DNA of 64,000 bases from Brachionus plicatilis (lineage: Eukaryota > Rotifera > Eurotatoria > Ploima > Brachionidae). The stretch covers positions 1,016,423 through 1,080,422 of the forward strand of contig QEOQ01000460.1 in NCBI GenBank assembly GCA_010279815.1, in the 5' to 3' direction. A program made the translations under genes and the position numbers. Shown piece by piece: positions 24,222 through 35,610 of the stretch. The notes under the pieces were generated by a model. It did no database searches. It was not told the DNA's origin and saw only the letters and a program-made list of their open reading frames with translations. Every line of letters begins with the position of its first letter. Position 1 is the first letter of the stretch.

Positions 24222-27200
24222 TTAATTTTTTTTCATTTTTTGCTCAATATTCTCGATCAAATCGCTTATTTTGTTTTCATTTGAATAAATAAAATTTTTA
24301 AGTTCCAACTTTGAGCTATTGTAAGTATTCAACAAACTTGTGCTTGAGTACCTTTGTTTTACCTCTCGCATAAACTCTTTCTGACATGTTTTTAAATTCA
24401 TGCAGCTTTTACCCAAACTATCTGTTTAATTAAGAAAATAATTTATTAAATAATATATACAAAGCCAAAAATCTTACTTTTAGCCATAGTAGAATGAGCT
24501 ATTGAATTCAATCTGTATGCATTCTTTAGACTGTCGTAGTCCTCAGAGACTGGATCAAATGAAGGCATTTCATTCGACTCGATGATCTCAATTTTGTTCG
24601 GCAACTTTTGGTGAGGAGATACTTTTGAAGAATCATTCAATTTTTTGACAATTGGTGAATGATTTTCTGTGTCTGGTTTGCAGCTTTTAGAACTAAAATA
24701 AGCAATTTTATCTTTGATGCTTTTGAATTTGGGTAAGCTGTCTTCTTGGTCTTTTTGAATGCTGGCAATCGACTCATCTTTGATGATAATGCTCTCGACC
24801 AATTCAGAACGCTTTTCAATTAAGCTGATATTTGGTTGCGAAACAAAATTTTTGTTCAATGTTGATGTTGATAGGAATTTTTTGGAATCGTTCAAGTTTT
24901 GTTTTGAATTTGTATTGGAAGTGTTCAAGTTTTTAGGTATACTAATAGACACGTTTGATTTGACATATATGGATTCATTAATTGAAGGTGTTGACGTGGC
25001 CAGTATTGATTTGGATAACTTTGGTTCATATATTTTAGTTTTGTCGATTTTTGATTTACTATCAGAATTTTGGGTAAAAAGCATTATTTTTTCTTTTACC
25101 GAGCAGATTTGTTTTAAATCTTCAAGTTTTTTTGGATCATTTTTTTCAACTGATGTAAAGCTATCGTTTTTATTGACACTATCGGTGCAATTAGCTGGAC
25201 TGTTTACCAACAAATTGATGTTAGAAATAGCTGGGTTGGATGATGAAAGACTGTTTTGATTTATAGATTTTTGTCTTATTTGTTTGTCACAAGCAGATTC
25301 AACATAGTCAATTGCCAATTCATCTTTAAAATTTTAAAGAAATTAATTATTAAAATTCATTTTAATTAAATAAGACTAGTTGGATCATGATTTTTTTAGT
25401 GATATTCGATTAATATTTTAAAGATTATTTCACCACTAATAAAAAAATAAAATGCTATTTTTTAGGATGGATTGTTAAATTAAATAAAAAACTTCCAATC
25501 CATAAAAAAAATTAAAACTTTTATACTAATGGTCAAAAACTTGCTTTGCTAACTTGCGATGAAACAAAGCTTTTTCAAAAAATTTATGTTCCACTTAATG
25601 TGGAATTATGCAAATTTGTGCAAATTAATTTCGTTTTATTTTTAATACTATTAAATCGAATTCGTTTTTGAAGATTTCCATTGCTTCACTTTTTTTCATC
25701 TTCAGAACAAATTCTTGACCACTAGAACAAAACTTATAATTTTTTTTTGTATAAGAATTTTGCATGAAATTTCACAATGCCAACAAAAGTAAGAAAGAAA
25801 ATTAAAAAAAATTTAGATAAAATAATTTTAGATCAGTTGAAATTCATCATGTTTAAAAATCTCTTGTAAAGAAATTAGTTAAACTTCTTAGATAGTGAAA
25901 AACAAAAAAAATTAAATATTATTAATAGTAAAATAAAATTTACTTGGTATTTCAAAAAATTTAAACTAAGAAAATTTTTGACCAAAAATAAAATCAATAA
26001 CGATTTAAAATAAAACACAGATTGTTTGATGAAAAAATTCAGATTTAATTACCATTTTGAAAATTTTAAATAAAATAAAATTATAAATTAATTCGATCTT
26101 GATTTGGATTTTAAAGGTTTTCACTTTTTTCTGTATGTGGTTTCCTTTATTTGAGATAATATGAAAAAAGAGTGTTAATGAACAAAGTAAAGGAATTTAA
26201 TTATCATGACTAGCACAAAAATAAGTAAAAAAAAAAATTAGAAAAAAGGAAAAAAATTAACTTTTGAATTAAATATAAAAAAATTGTTTAGTATTTTTAT
26301 AATGACCACAATTAAAGCGTCATTTATTTTGATTAAAAAGTCAATAGAAAAAATGTCAATTAAATGTATATCCATCTAAAAGATTAGTAGTTATTTAAAT
26401 ATTAAATAGCTATTATTAATATTTCATTTAACTAAAAAGGATTAAAGGATTTTTGTTAATTAAACAGAACTTAAAACTTTTTATTGTGAAAGAGAATAAT
26501 CAACCGGTACAAATTTTATTTAATAGTCATTAATATTCATTGAGTCTAGAATAATTCGATTCCTTCCTAACTGAAGCATTGCAAATCCATTAAGGAAATA
26601 TATTAGGAGTAAGCCAATTAAAAAAAGAAGTCAAAAAAATTAAAAGTTATTTTTTATTTAAAAATTATTTATGCAATTGATTACTTAATTTTTCTAACCG
26701 ATTTATTAATTGATGATATTTTTTTAACTTGACTTTGTTTGATACATTAAATGACATTTATCTAAATTTTGTGACAACCAAAACTGTTAATTTACGAAAA
26801 ATACATTAAACTGATATAATTTAGTATAAAATATATATTTTTGTCTCAAGTAATAATTTGTATTAATCTAAGCCTTATTTAATTCCAAAAAATTTCATTA
26901 ATTCTTAAAATTAGATAATCAACAATTATTTTTAGGAAAAGATTTAAAAGATTGTTATCTCTTATCCTGTTATTTTTTGTTTTTAATATAGTTAATTTAT
27001 TAGTTTGTTTAATTAAAAATCAACTTTAATTTTTGAAAAAAAAATTTCATTAAAAATTTGTTTACCTTTTCGGTTCTTGTCACTTTTTAAATTGATATTT
27101 TTTTGGGCAACACCTCCAATAAAATTATTCCAAGTTTGATTATGTATTTTTTCTTGCTTAGGGGATGCTGATCTACTGAACGAAGAAGTGCTTCTGTTAC

Positions 27201-30200
27201 AAACCATTTGGTCATTGAACAAGGCTCTAGTTTGAACAATGAAAAATTTGGAAAAAGTAGAATTTTGCTTTTTAAAAGCAAGCAAGGCTTTGCAGTAATT
27301 ATTGGCTTTATCTTGTTTGGTGATCGGACTTTTCAGTGAACTGTAAGGACGAGCTGTAATAAGTGAATTAATTCTATCGGATACTTTGCTCATTTTTTTG
27401 ATCGGTGATCGAACTTTATCATAGTCATTTTCCAAACTCATATTTGGCAAACTGGACTCTCTCAGGTGCAAATTGGACTCTTCTAAAGATTGTGTTGCTT
27501 CAAAAGTCCTGCATATGTCATACGAAGCTTGGATGGCCGATACATCGGAAATTGATGAGAACATTTTTTCAGGCAAAGGTGGCGCAGGCGGTATGCTCGT
27601 GTTTAGACAAGCTTGGGTGTCATCGAGCCCTATCTGGGTCGAATGCTTCAACAAAGAGCTCGAACTATCCGAATCGGACTTGAGAAGCCGGGACAGGGTC
27701 GACTCATCTTTTAACTCCTCTGTCTTGTGCTCATTAATAACTTCAGGTCTTGGCTCTTCGCACTCAAACACTGATTCACAATTATTTGTATCTTTTAGAT
27801 CAGCCTCTTCCAAAATAGTGTCCGATGTTTCATCAGGATGGATATCTTTGCACTCATCAAATTCCTCAAATGTCTCCCTAAGACCAAAGCTGGACATGTC
27901 ACTCAACGTTTCGTCTTTTTCTTCATTCATCAACTCAATCTGCTCAATAATTCTGTCCAAAACCAATTTAACAGCATCATTGTCAAAGTCTTGGTCAAAC
28001 TTTTCGTAATTATCATGATAAGTGTCATTGAGACCCTTTGTGCTTAGCTTACAGTAGTCACTGGAATGGCTGGTAATTCTGGGACTATTGAGATCACAGT
28101 CATTTTCAGTCATGTCCTTTATTTCGACTGGAAAATTGTCTTCTATCAAAGTTTCCAAATCAGTTGATTTTGGGTGAACTATTGGCTCTGTTTTTTCCCT
28201 AACTGTTTCACAATCGGACAAATCCGGATCGAATGTGACCCTACATGGCTTAACTATTTTCAAATTGGCCAATTTATTTGGGGCTGTGTTGGAAGATTTT
28301 ATCTCAATTTGACAAATGCTGACATATTTATTTGAGTCTGATTGAGTTGGTTCATTTTTGGGAGCTATGACTGAATAGTCTGGAAAGGAGTCGGACTCTT
28401 TGGCTGATTTGGCATTTACTTCCGATTCACTTTCATCATCTTTGCTGACCAGGTCATTTTCGATGCAAACCGCGTTCAGTTGAATCATGGAGCGCTCCGA
28501 GTGACAGCTAGAGCTTGTCAATGACCTGGCAGTGCCGTGGTCAAACAGCAAACTTGGCTCGCTTAAATGTGTCACCGGATTTGCAGTATCCGTGTCTTTG
28601 AAAGTTTGAGTGACTGAATTTTCGGTTTTTTCAAATTTTCTTGAATCGATTGTAGAAGATTTTAGAATTTTTTCAGTTGAATTTTTGTCATACAACAGCC
28701 AGTTATCGTTGGCAATCGATTCTGGCTGAATAGTGTTCAGTTCCGCTTCCAGGTCTTTGCATTGAACCAATGTTGCTTTGAAAACTTGGGAATCATTGTT
28801 GTCCATCTCGCTTCTGATGTTGTACATTGAGTGGCGGAATTCGTCGGAAAAAATGTCCGTTTTTGATGAGTTTATTCCATTATTGTGCATATCATTTTCT
28901 GAATTCGATTTAATTGATGGCTTGTCATATTTGGGCATTGCTAATTTAATTGAATTTTGAGCAAATATGCCATTGTGATACGGAACTTGGTCCTTATGTG
29001 GTCCGTAACAATTCGACTTACGCAAAATTGACACCTCAGCTATTCCATTCAAATTGCTCAATTTGGATACCAAATCGAATTTGTTGCAATAGGCCATATT
29101 CTCTCCATTTATGCAATAAATAATATCGCCTTTTTTTAAGTTATCTTGTTCTCCAATCTGCAAAGTACTTTTTTGCATCTTTGAATAAAAGTTAATTTTT
29201 TTGTTAGTTTTTTTTTGTTCAAATACTTTATAAAGGCCGTCAGCATCAGCGCTTTCTTTTAAATCCGAAGGCATAATACACTTGGTCTCCAAGCTGGATA
29301 AGTAAATTGTAATCAAGCTAAAACCAATTGGGACCTAAAAGATAAATTTTTTTTAATAATTAAAGTCTTATCAAATCATTTACACTTTTTATATTGAGAC
29401 AATAATTTATAATTTTTTTCTTGAAAATGTTCTCTGAAAAAAATAAAAACTAACGAATTTTTACATCTGTCAATATTTGAACTATTTAATGAAATATATT
29501 TAAAATTTTATTTTTATTTTAATAGCTGGAAATTGTAGACTTAACAATTAAATTAAAAAATATTATTGAATATTGCCAATATTCATTAAATCCACATCTA
29601 TTGATACGGTATCTATGTGGATTTAATAATTGAATAGATTTCCTTAAGCTAAAGTATCATAAATATCATTCATTAATAGAGAAAATATTTTTAAATATTT
29701 AAATGTCTATTTCCTTTATAATTTTTAGATAATCCATATTTATTTGTATGTTTGTGAAGTTATAAAATAATTGAATATTTTTATTTTTATATATACCGCA
29801 TATTCTTGAATAGTAATTTGAGAGTTCAAAAATTTGAGGCTTAACTCTGTATATGTCTTTAATCCCATCGAAACCATGTTATAACATTTAAGTTACATTC
29901 TAAAAAAAATTAAACCATGGTTTCGATGGGATTAGAGTCATTTACAAATTAAGGAAGAAAAATTGAGTTAGTCCTGATCAATAGAACACAGTAGAAACTA
30001 AAAATGTCAATCTTTAAAATTTACAATTTAATGTTTATTTTCTTTATTTTGTCAACTTAAGAATATTTTTTTCTAAATCATAATTATTAACTTGAACTTA
30101 TCATTTATCAATCCAATTTAATTGTTTAATAATTTTTTTAATACTCGATTTTTTTTGATTATTCCATTTTCCTATTCTTTTTTTTTTTATTTATTGTACT

Positions 30201-32293
30201 ATTTGAATTTTTGGTGCAAAGGAAATTTTAATATTACCATAATATTATTAAATGTAAATGGAGAGTTTTTTATTCCTATCTAAATATTTTTAATTTTAAA
30301 TTGATCTATTAAACCGAATTTTTAAACAAATTGCTATTTTAAATAAAAAAATAAAAATGCGAAAAATATAATTTGATTTTTAAAAAGAAATTATGAAAAG
30401 TAAAGCTGAAAAAAAATGATTTTTTACTCTTTGACACATTATTACTTCTTAAGAGCAATTAATTTACATTATAATAATTAAGTTGAATTTTAAGCATTCG
30501 TATCCAAAATATATTTTTTTTTGGAGAAACCATATAATTAGTTTTGCAAAAGGCTTTTTTTAAATTACAGTACCTTTGTAGCAGAATCGTTTGGACTTGA
30601 TTGACCAGACTCGATTGCATTGTTGTTTGAGTTTGTCTCATTTGGTGAAATTGCAACCAGCGAGGTACTTCTTTTTAGTTTCAATGAAACATGCAATGGA
30701 AGCTCTTGAACCACACAAAGTATATCATCATTGGACATGTTCTGAAAGAAAATAGATAATTATTAAATTAGATTTTAAAAAATGTATCAAAAATACATTA
30801 AGAGAAACTCCATTTATTTCTAATAATTCATCATTCATTTGAATTGATTGTCTATTTCCAGCTATGTCAGAGGCACGATCGGCAGCGCTATTCTCATTTA
30901 CGCTCACTACTAAAACAGAACCTTTTTCTTCAACTTTTAGATTAAGACCAAGCTTTTCTCCCGGTAAACGATTAATAATTAAATCCAAAATTTCCGGCTC
31001 ATCATTTGTTTCTGTTGGCACTACATTTTCTTTAAAATTCGTCTCATTTGCTTCTTTTTCATCTATAGTGGCCAAGACATCACAATAGCTTTCTGTGAAT
31101 TCGTCGTCCGATGATTTAACATGACCATTTATTTCAAAGTCATCATCTGCTCTGGCAAATTCTGCACTGGCATCCACTTCATTTGAGCTCAAATCAATGT
31201 GATTCTTGTTATTCATGTTATTCTGGTAGTCATTGTCGGTACAAATCGAGCATGGATGTTCACTGGAACTTTCGGATCCTTCACTATCACAGCTATTCTT
31301 TTCAGACGGACAAAGCTTGGTAATTTTGACCACAGTTTTTCTGGGCAATTTTTTCTTCTTGTTAAAAGCAACCTTTCGTCTTGGATTCATATATTCAAAA
31401 GCATATTCATACTCGTGGTTAATTGTGGCAAAAAGACTATCCAAATCTGTTGGACTCAAAGCCATGTCTGGATTTTTGGATTTATTGAGCAATTTTTTGA
31501 CCAATTTTCTACCATTTTGATTGTAAACCACAAACGGATTTTCGCGTATTTTCTTACGAAAATTGCGCGTATAATTTATGGTTACTTTTCCGGTCTTTTT
31601 GAACATATTGGCTTTTCTCTTCAATGAATTACTTTTGCTCGATTTACTATCTATTTCAAGAGCTTCACGCTCCACCAAGTCATATGAAAAATAATCACCT
31701 TCCAACTGATTAAGCAAATAAAAATTATTAAAGCTTTTTCGAAATACATTTTTAATTGAGGGCACTTGACACTCATCATTTAGCACGGAATTTTCTTTAG
31801 CCGCCTCGGGGGTAGACATTTTGTTCAGAACATCGATGATCATTATGGACTTGTAAATGAGCTTGTCCGAATTTGAATTGTTATCTCCAGAACAATCAGA
31901 GAAGAGGTCAGATTGGTCAACAATGGGAGTTATGGGAGAAAAAGTGTGCAAATTTTCCGATTTTTCACTGTTCGAAATGAGTTTATTTTCTGGCAATTGG
32001 CGGTAATAGGTGTCCAACTCTTCGGTGCTGTTCTTAAGGCCTGCTTGTAGAGTAAACAAATTGGTTGATCTGGTAATGGACGAATTGGTTACTGATCGAG
32101 ACAAATAGTCAGCCGATTGACTCAAATACTTGTTTATGGTATGCGAAAGACAAGTGTTGGATGTACCACTGGTGAAAGTAGTGTTTATTCCACTAGTGCT
32201 GTTGATAAGTTTATCTATTTTAGACGAATAGTTACTTATTATGGAATTGATGGAGAATAACTTCTCGTTGAGTGGTCTAGCGGGATTCGACAT
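24222..32293 (-). CDS. Large two-PDZ scaffold protein
   Basis: Five exons, 30797-32293, 30574-30741, 27066-29334, 24478-25323 and 24222-24421, join in phase to 1,659 residues. PDZ1 (about 434-525) has a carboxylate loop KLGLNL and INGVSL, and is split by a 55-base intron after VSLN, continuing NMSNDDILCVVQELPLHV. PDZ2 (about 556-660) begins VPIGFSLITIYL and contains LKKGDIIYCINGENM; it carries an insert after its second strand. The rest is long, Ser/Asp/Glu-rich and probably disordered, with a proline patch (SIPPAPPLPEKMF). Three short related motifs occur towards the C-terminus: SKVSDRINSL, SVKEKIMLF and SIKDKIAYF. The architecture resembles long disordered PDZ scaffolds such as Drosophila Big bang or PDZD2, but I cannot assign orthology. 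Membrane-cortex scaffolding is inferred from PDZ domains only. Confidence 0.85.
25324..27065 (-). other. Intron of the PDZ scaffold gene
   Basis: This 1.74 kb intron joins AAA G at 27066 to AT GAA at 25323 in phase. It is AT-rich, with no repeat or nested gene recognised. Confidence 0.6.
29335..30573 (-). other. Intron of the PDZ scaffold gene with two hairpins
   Basis: This 1.24 kb intron separates PDZ1 from PDZ2. It contains two strong inverted repeats: 29585-29597 with 29615-29627 (13 bp perfect) and 29861-29878 with 29916-29933 (18 bp perfect, 37-base loop). Either could be a small-RNA precursor or a palindromic insertion. Confidence 0.5.
29861..29933. repeat. 18 bp inverted repeat with 37-base loop
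   Basis: AATCCCATCGAAACCATG at 29861-29878 is perfectly complementary to 29916-29933, and pairing continues with one mismatch (CTTT against AGAG). It lies in the PDZ gene intron. The stem is more G+C-rich than its surroundings. Confidence 0.6.
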
Positions 32294-34145
32294 AGAACAA
32301 TGATTTAGTTATCTTTAATTTTTAGTTTTCTACTAAATGTAAAAAAGAGGCTAATTTTATGTTTTTTATAAATTGTGGTTAAAATATAGGATAATAAAGA
32401 AACGCCCCAGTGTTTAAATAAATTAATTTTTTATCGAGAAAATAAGAAAAAATTGGGTTCACAATAGTCAAGTCGTTTAATTAAAGAAATGTAAAAAATA
32501 AAATATTAATTTCTTTAAATGGTTAATATATACTGGAAGATATTTATCGATTTGATTGAAATTCACAAGAAACTACTAAAGTATTTATTTTGGATAAATC
32601 CAGTTTAAACATTAATTTACTGCCCATTAAGAAGGATCAAATAAGAATTTTTGTTTTCTTATTTAATTTGTCCTCTAGTTTTGAGACTAGCTGATTCTTA
32701 ATTAGAGTTTTAATTGTTTACTTTAAATAAATATTGAGATTTGTTTTGATTCAGAAACTTAAGTCAATATGTTATTTCGTAATAGGCGAGATAATCTCGA
32801 GTTAAATCCTTCGTTTCCGTAATTGACATTCTAATGACTCGAACCCAAATGGTACACAATCTACTATTGAAAAGCAAATTTGGAAAAAAAGAAAAAAAAA
32901 GCCCAAAAAGATTAATATTCAAGGAAGATTTAACTTTTGCATATTTTATTGAAATTTTTAATCGCTGTCTTAAATTATCTTTTTTTTAAAAAAAAAGAAG
33001 TTCTGAATCCCACTAGTCCACTTAAAAAATTAAATCTCAAATTTTTTTCAACCAAAAATTTTTATGTAAAATATGGACTTTGCAACTGCTTCTTATACCT
33101 TTTTATCCAGTCTGGCTAAGTAGTTTGCTTTTGGCTAAAGAAAAGCGAAATTGGCTTATTGACCTAAGCCAAATATCATGTTTTTTTGCTTTTTATTCAT
33201 CTTAATCAGTTGTAAATAGAGAAATAATATGTTGTTGCTTCAATAGACATAATAACTTGTTTATCGGCTATTATTTTCGAATAAAGGATTTTGAATATTG
33301 TATGAATGTGTAATGATGTAAAGATTGACTTGATTTTCATAAGCTTTGGGATCAAAAAGATCATTCATAGTTTTTTAAACAAATAATTACCAATGTTTTG
33401 GGTATTTTATAACAATTTAAAAAAAAAAAATTTAATCGATAAAATGTTTCATCTTGTTCGTTTTCTTCATTATTGTTAGTCAATATATATTCATTTATAT
33501 TTCTGTTAAGTTGAAAACTGTTTAAACGTTTTTAATTTAACCCTATTTAAACGAAGAATAAACAATAACATTAATTTAATTTTTATAAAATTTTGTAAAA
33601 TTTTTTCTAATTTTGATGTAAATTTCAGAAATTTAATTTTTTATTAATATTATAATTTTTATGTGTATTTTTTTTTATTAATAAATGGGCTCAATCATCC
33701 CATTACGGGTTTTGACCTTAGGTCTCTTTGATTGAGTTGAAATTTAATTTTTTTTAATTTCATTGTCATGTTTTGATGGATGATGTTGTAATCAAAGTCA
33801 TGTTTTTGAAGATTGGTAATTATTCTGCTTGAAGAGGAACTTGACAGAGATTTCAGAAATTTGGCCTCCTGAACACCGCTATGATATGCTTACAAAAGAA
33901 ATTTATAAGCCAGTATTTACAAGTAGTTACAACTACTTTTAAGCTTCTCATTTTTATTAATTTCAATTCTCCAAACTATGGTTATCTCTTTTATTTACAA
34001 TGTAAATGATGGCCACAATTTTAGAACCTTCAGATTATGCTTGAACTAACAGTTATATTAAATTAATAAACTGATGAAAAAATATTTAAATGAATTAGAA
34101 ATCATGCGTTTTTAAATCTTGTAAAAAATTGAAAATTTTTTAATA
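32294..34145. other. Upstream of the PDZ gene, no gene seen
   Basis: About 1.85 kb with low-complexity frames only. A weak inverted repeat, CTCAATCA near 33691 with TGATTGAG near 33730, surrounds a short G+C-richer segment. No exon or element was recognised. Confidence 0.4.
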
Positions 34146-35610
34146 TGGAAGTTAGCAAATGTAACGCCATTGCATAAAGGTGGCTCAAAAGTTGAGTTAC
34201 CCAACTATAGACCCGTTTCGTTAACCTCAATAGTTGGTAAAATAATGGAAAAAATTTTAAGAGACGAGCTTATGAACTACTTAATCAGTAATAAATTGAT
34301 AAACGAAAAACAACATGGTTTTATGCCCGGAAAATCGTGTACAACGAACTTATTAGAGTTTATTGATAAAGTAACATACGAAATCGAAAACGGAAATTTC
34401 GTTGACATCATTTACACAGATTTTTCAAAAGCTTTTGACAAAGTGTCACATAGAAAATTGCTGGTTAAATTGAGAGGTTATGGTATAGTCGAGGAGCCGT
34501 ACGAATGGATAAAATCATTTCTTGTAGGTAGATCACAAAGAATAGTCCTTGGTAATGTAACATCAAAGTGGGAGGAAGTTTCAAGTGGTGTTCCACAGGG
34601 ATCGGTCTTAGGTCCCATTTTGTTCGTTTTGTACATAAACGACCTATTAGAGTTGATTCAAAGTCCGAGTCTCTCTTATGCAGACGATTTAAGAAAGATT
34701 CTAGGGATTTCAAGTAAAGTTCAAACAGGATCAATTCAGTTACAAGACGATTTGAATGTTTTAAATAGCTGGACAAAGACGTGGTCTACCGAACTGAATG
34801 TATCGAAATGCAAGGTAATGTATATAGGAAAAAATAGAGACAAAATGGCCTACACGGTTTCAAACGCTGATGGTGAAGTCATTTTGAAAGAAACCAAGGA
34901 AGAAAAAGATCTCGGTGTTGTCGAATGATCTTAAATGGAGCAAACAATGTTCAGCAGCGGCAGCAAAAGCTAACAGAATTTTAGGTCAAATTAGGAATTC
35001 ATTCGTGTATTTGGATAGTGAGACTCTTAGACTTTTATACTCCGGACTTGTCAGGCCTCATCTCGAATATGCCGTTAGTATGTGGAATCCTTCAACCAAA
35101 GCAAGTATAAATATGATTGAGAAAGTTCAGAGACGTGCAACCAAATAAGTCAAATATTTAAAGAAAAAATCATACGAAGATAGGCTTAAATCGCTAGAAC
35201 TAATGAACTTGGAAGAGCGCAGAACAAGAGGAGATTTAATTCAAATGTTTAAAATAGTCAACGGCCATGAGAAAATCAACTTGGTGAATGGAGTGAATTT
35301 TGCAAAAAGTTTGAAAATGAATCTAAGAAGAGAGCATAACATGAAGCTTGTTAGAGAAATTAGTAAACGCGGCTCATTTAGGTACAATTTTTTATCGAAC
35401 AGAATTGTGTCGAGGTGGAATGATTTATCACAAAGTGTGGTGAATGCTGAAACAGTCAATAGCTTTAAATCGGCTATTGATAAAGAAGTGTTTGGTATGG
35501 TGCAGAGAAAGCGAAGAAAGACTGCCACAGCTCAACTTGAGCTAAACGCCGTTTGGTGTTAGTGTAGATTTAATCTATAATGCAGTTCTTATTACTACTA
35601 CTACTACTAT
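34146..35610 (+). mobile_element. 5'-truncated non-LTR retrotransposon (CR1/jockey-like), degenerate
   Basis: Reverse transcriptase fragment starting inside the domain (WKLANVTPLHKGGS, then NYRPVSLTSIVGKIMEKIL, HGFMPGKSCTTNLLEF, DFSKAFDKVSH, SGVPQGSVLGPILF, and the catalytic SYADD at about 34675). The thumb and C-terminal region follows: LYSGLVRPHLEYAVSMWNP, then RTRGDLIQMFKIVNG and RWNDLSQSVVNAETVNSFK, ending at the stop near 35562. A single-base frameshift near 34915-34925 and an in-frame TAA near 35147 break the frame. The endonuclease is missing, the usual 5' truncation of such elements. The 3' end is a short ACT/TAC microsatellite tail at 35591-35610, as in CR1/L2-type LINEs. No target duplication was identified. 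Confidence 0.88.

Noticed and set aside
24759..25259. 166-codon open frame on the plus strand
   Set aside because: Exactly antisense to the well-supported PDZ scaffold exon; an open shadow of its codon pattern with no family features. The same applies to 27473-28009 and 31199-31627.
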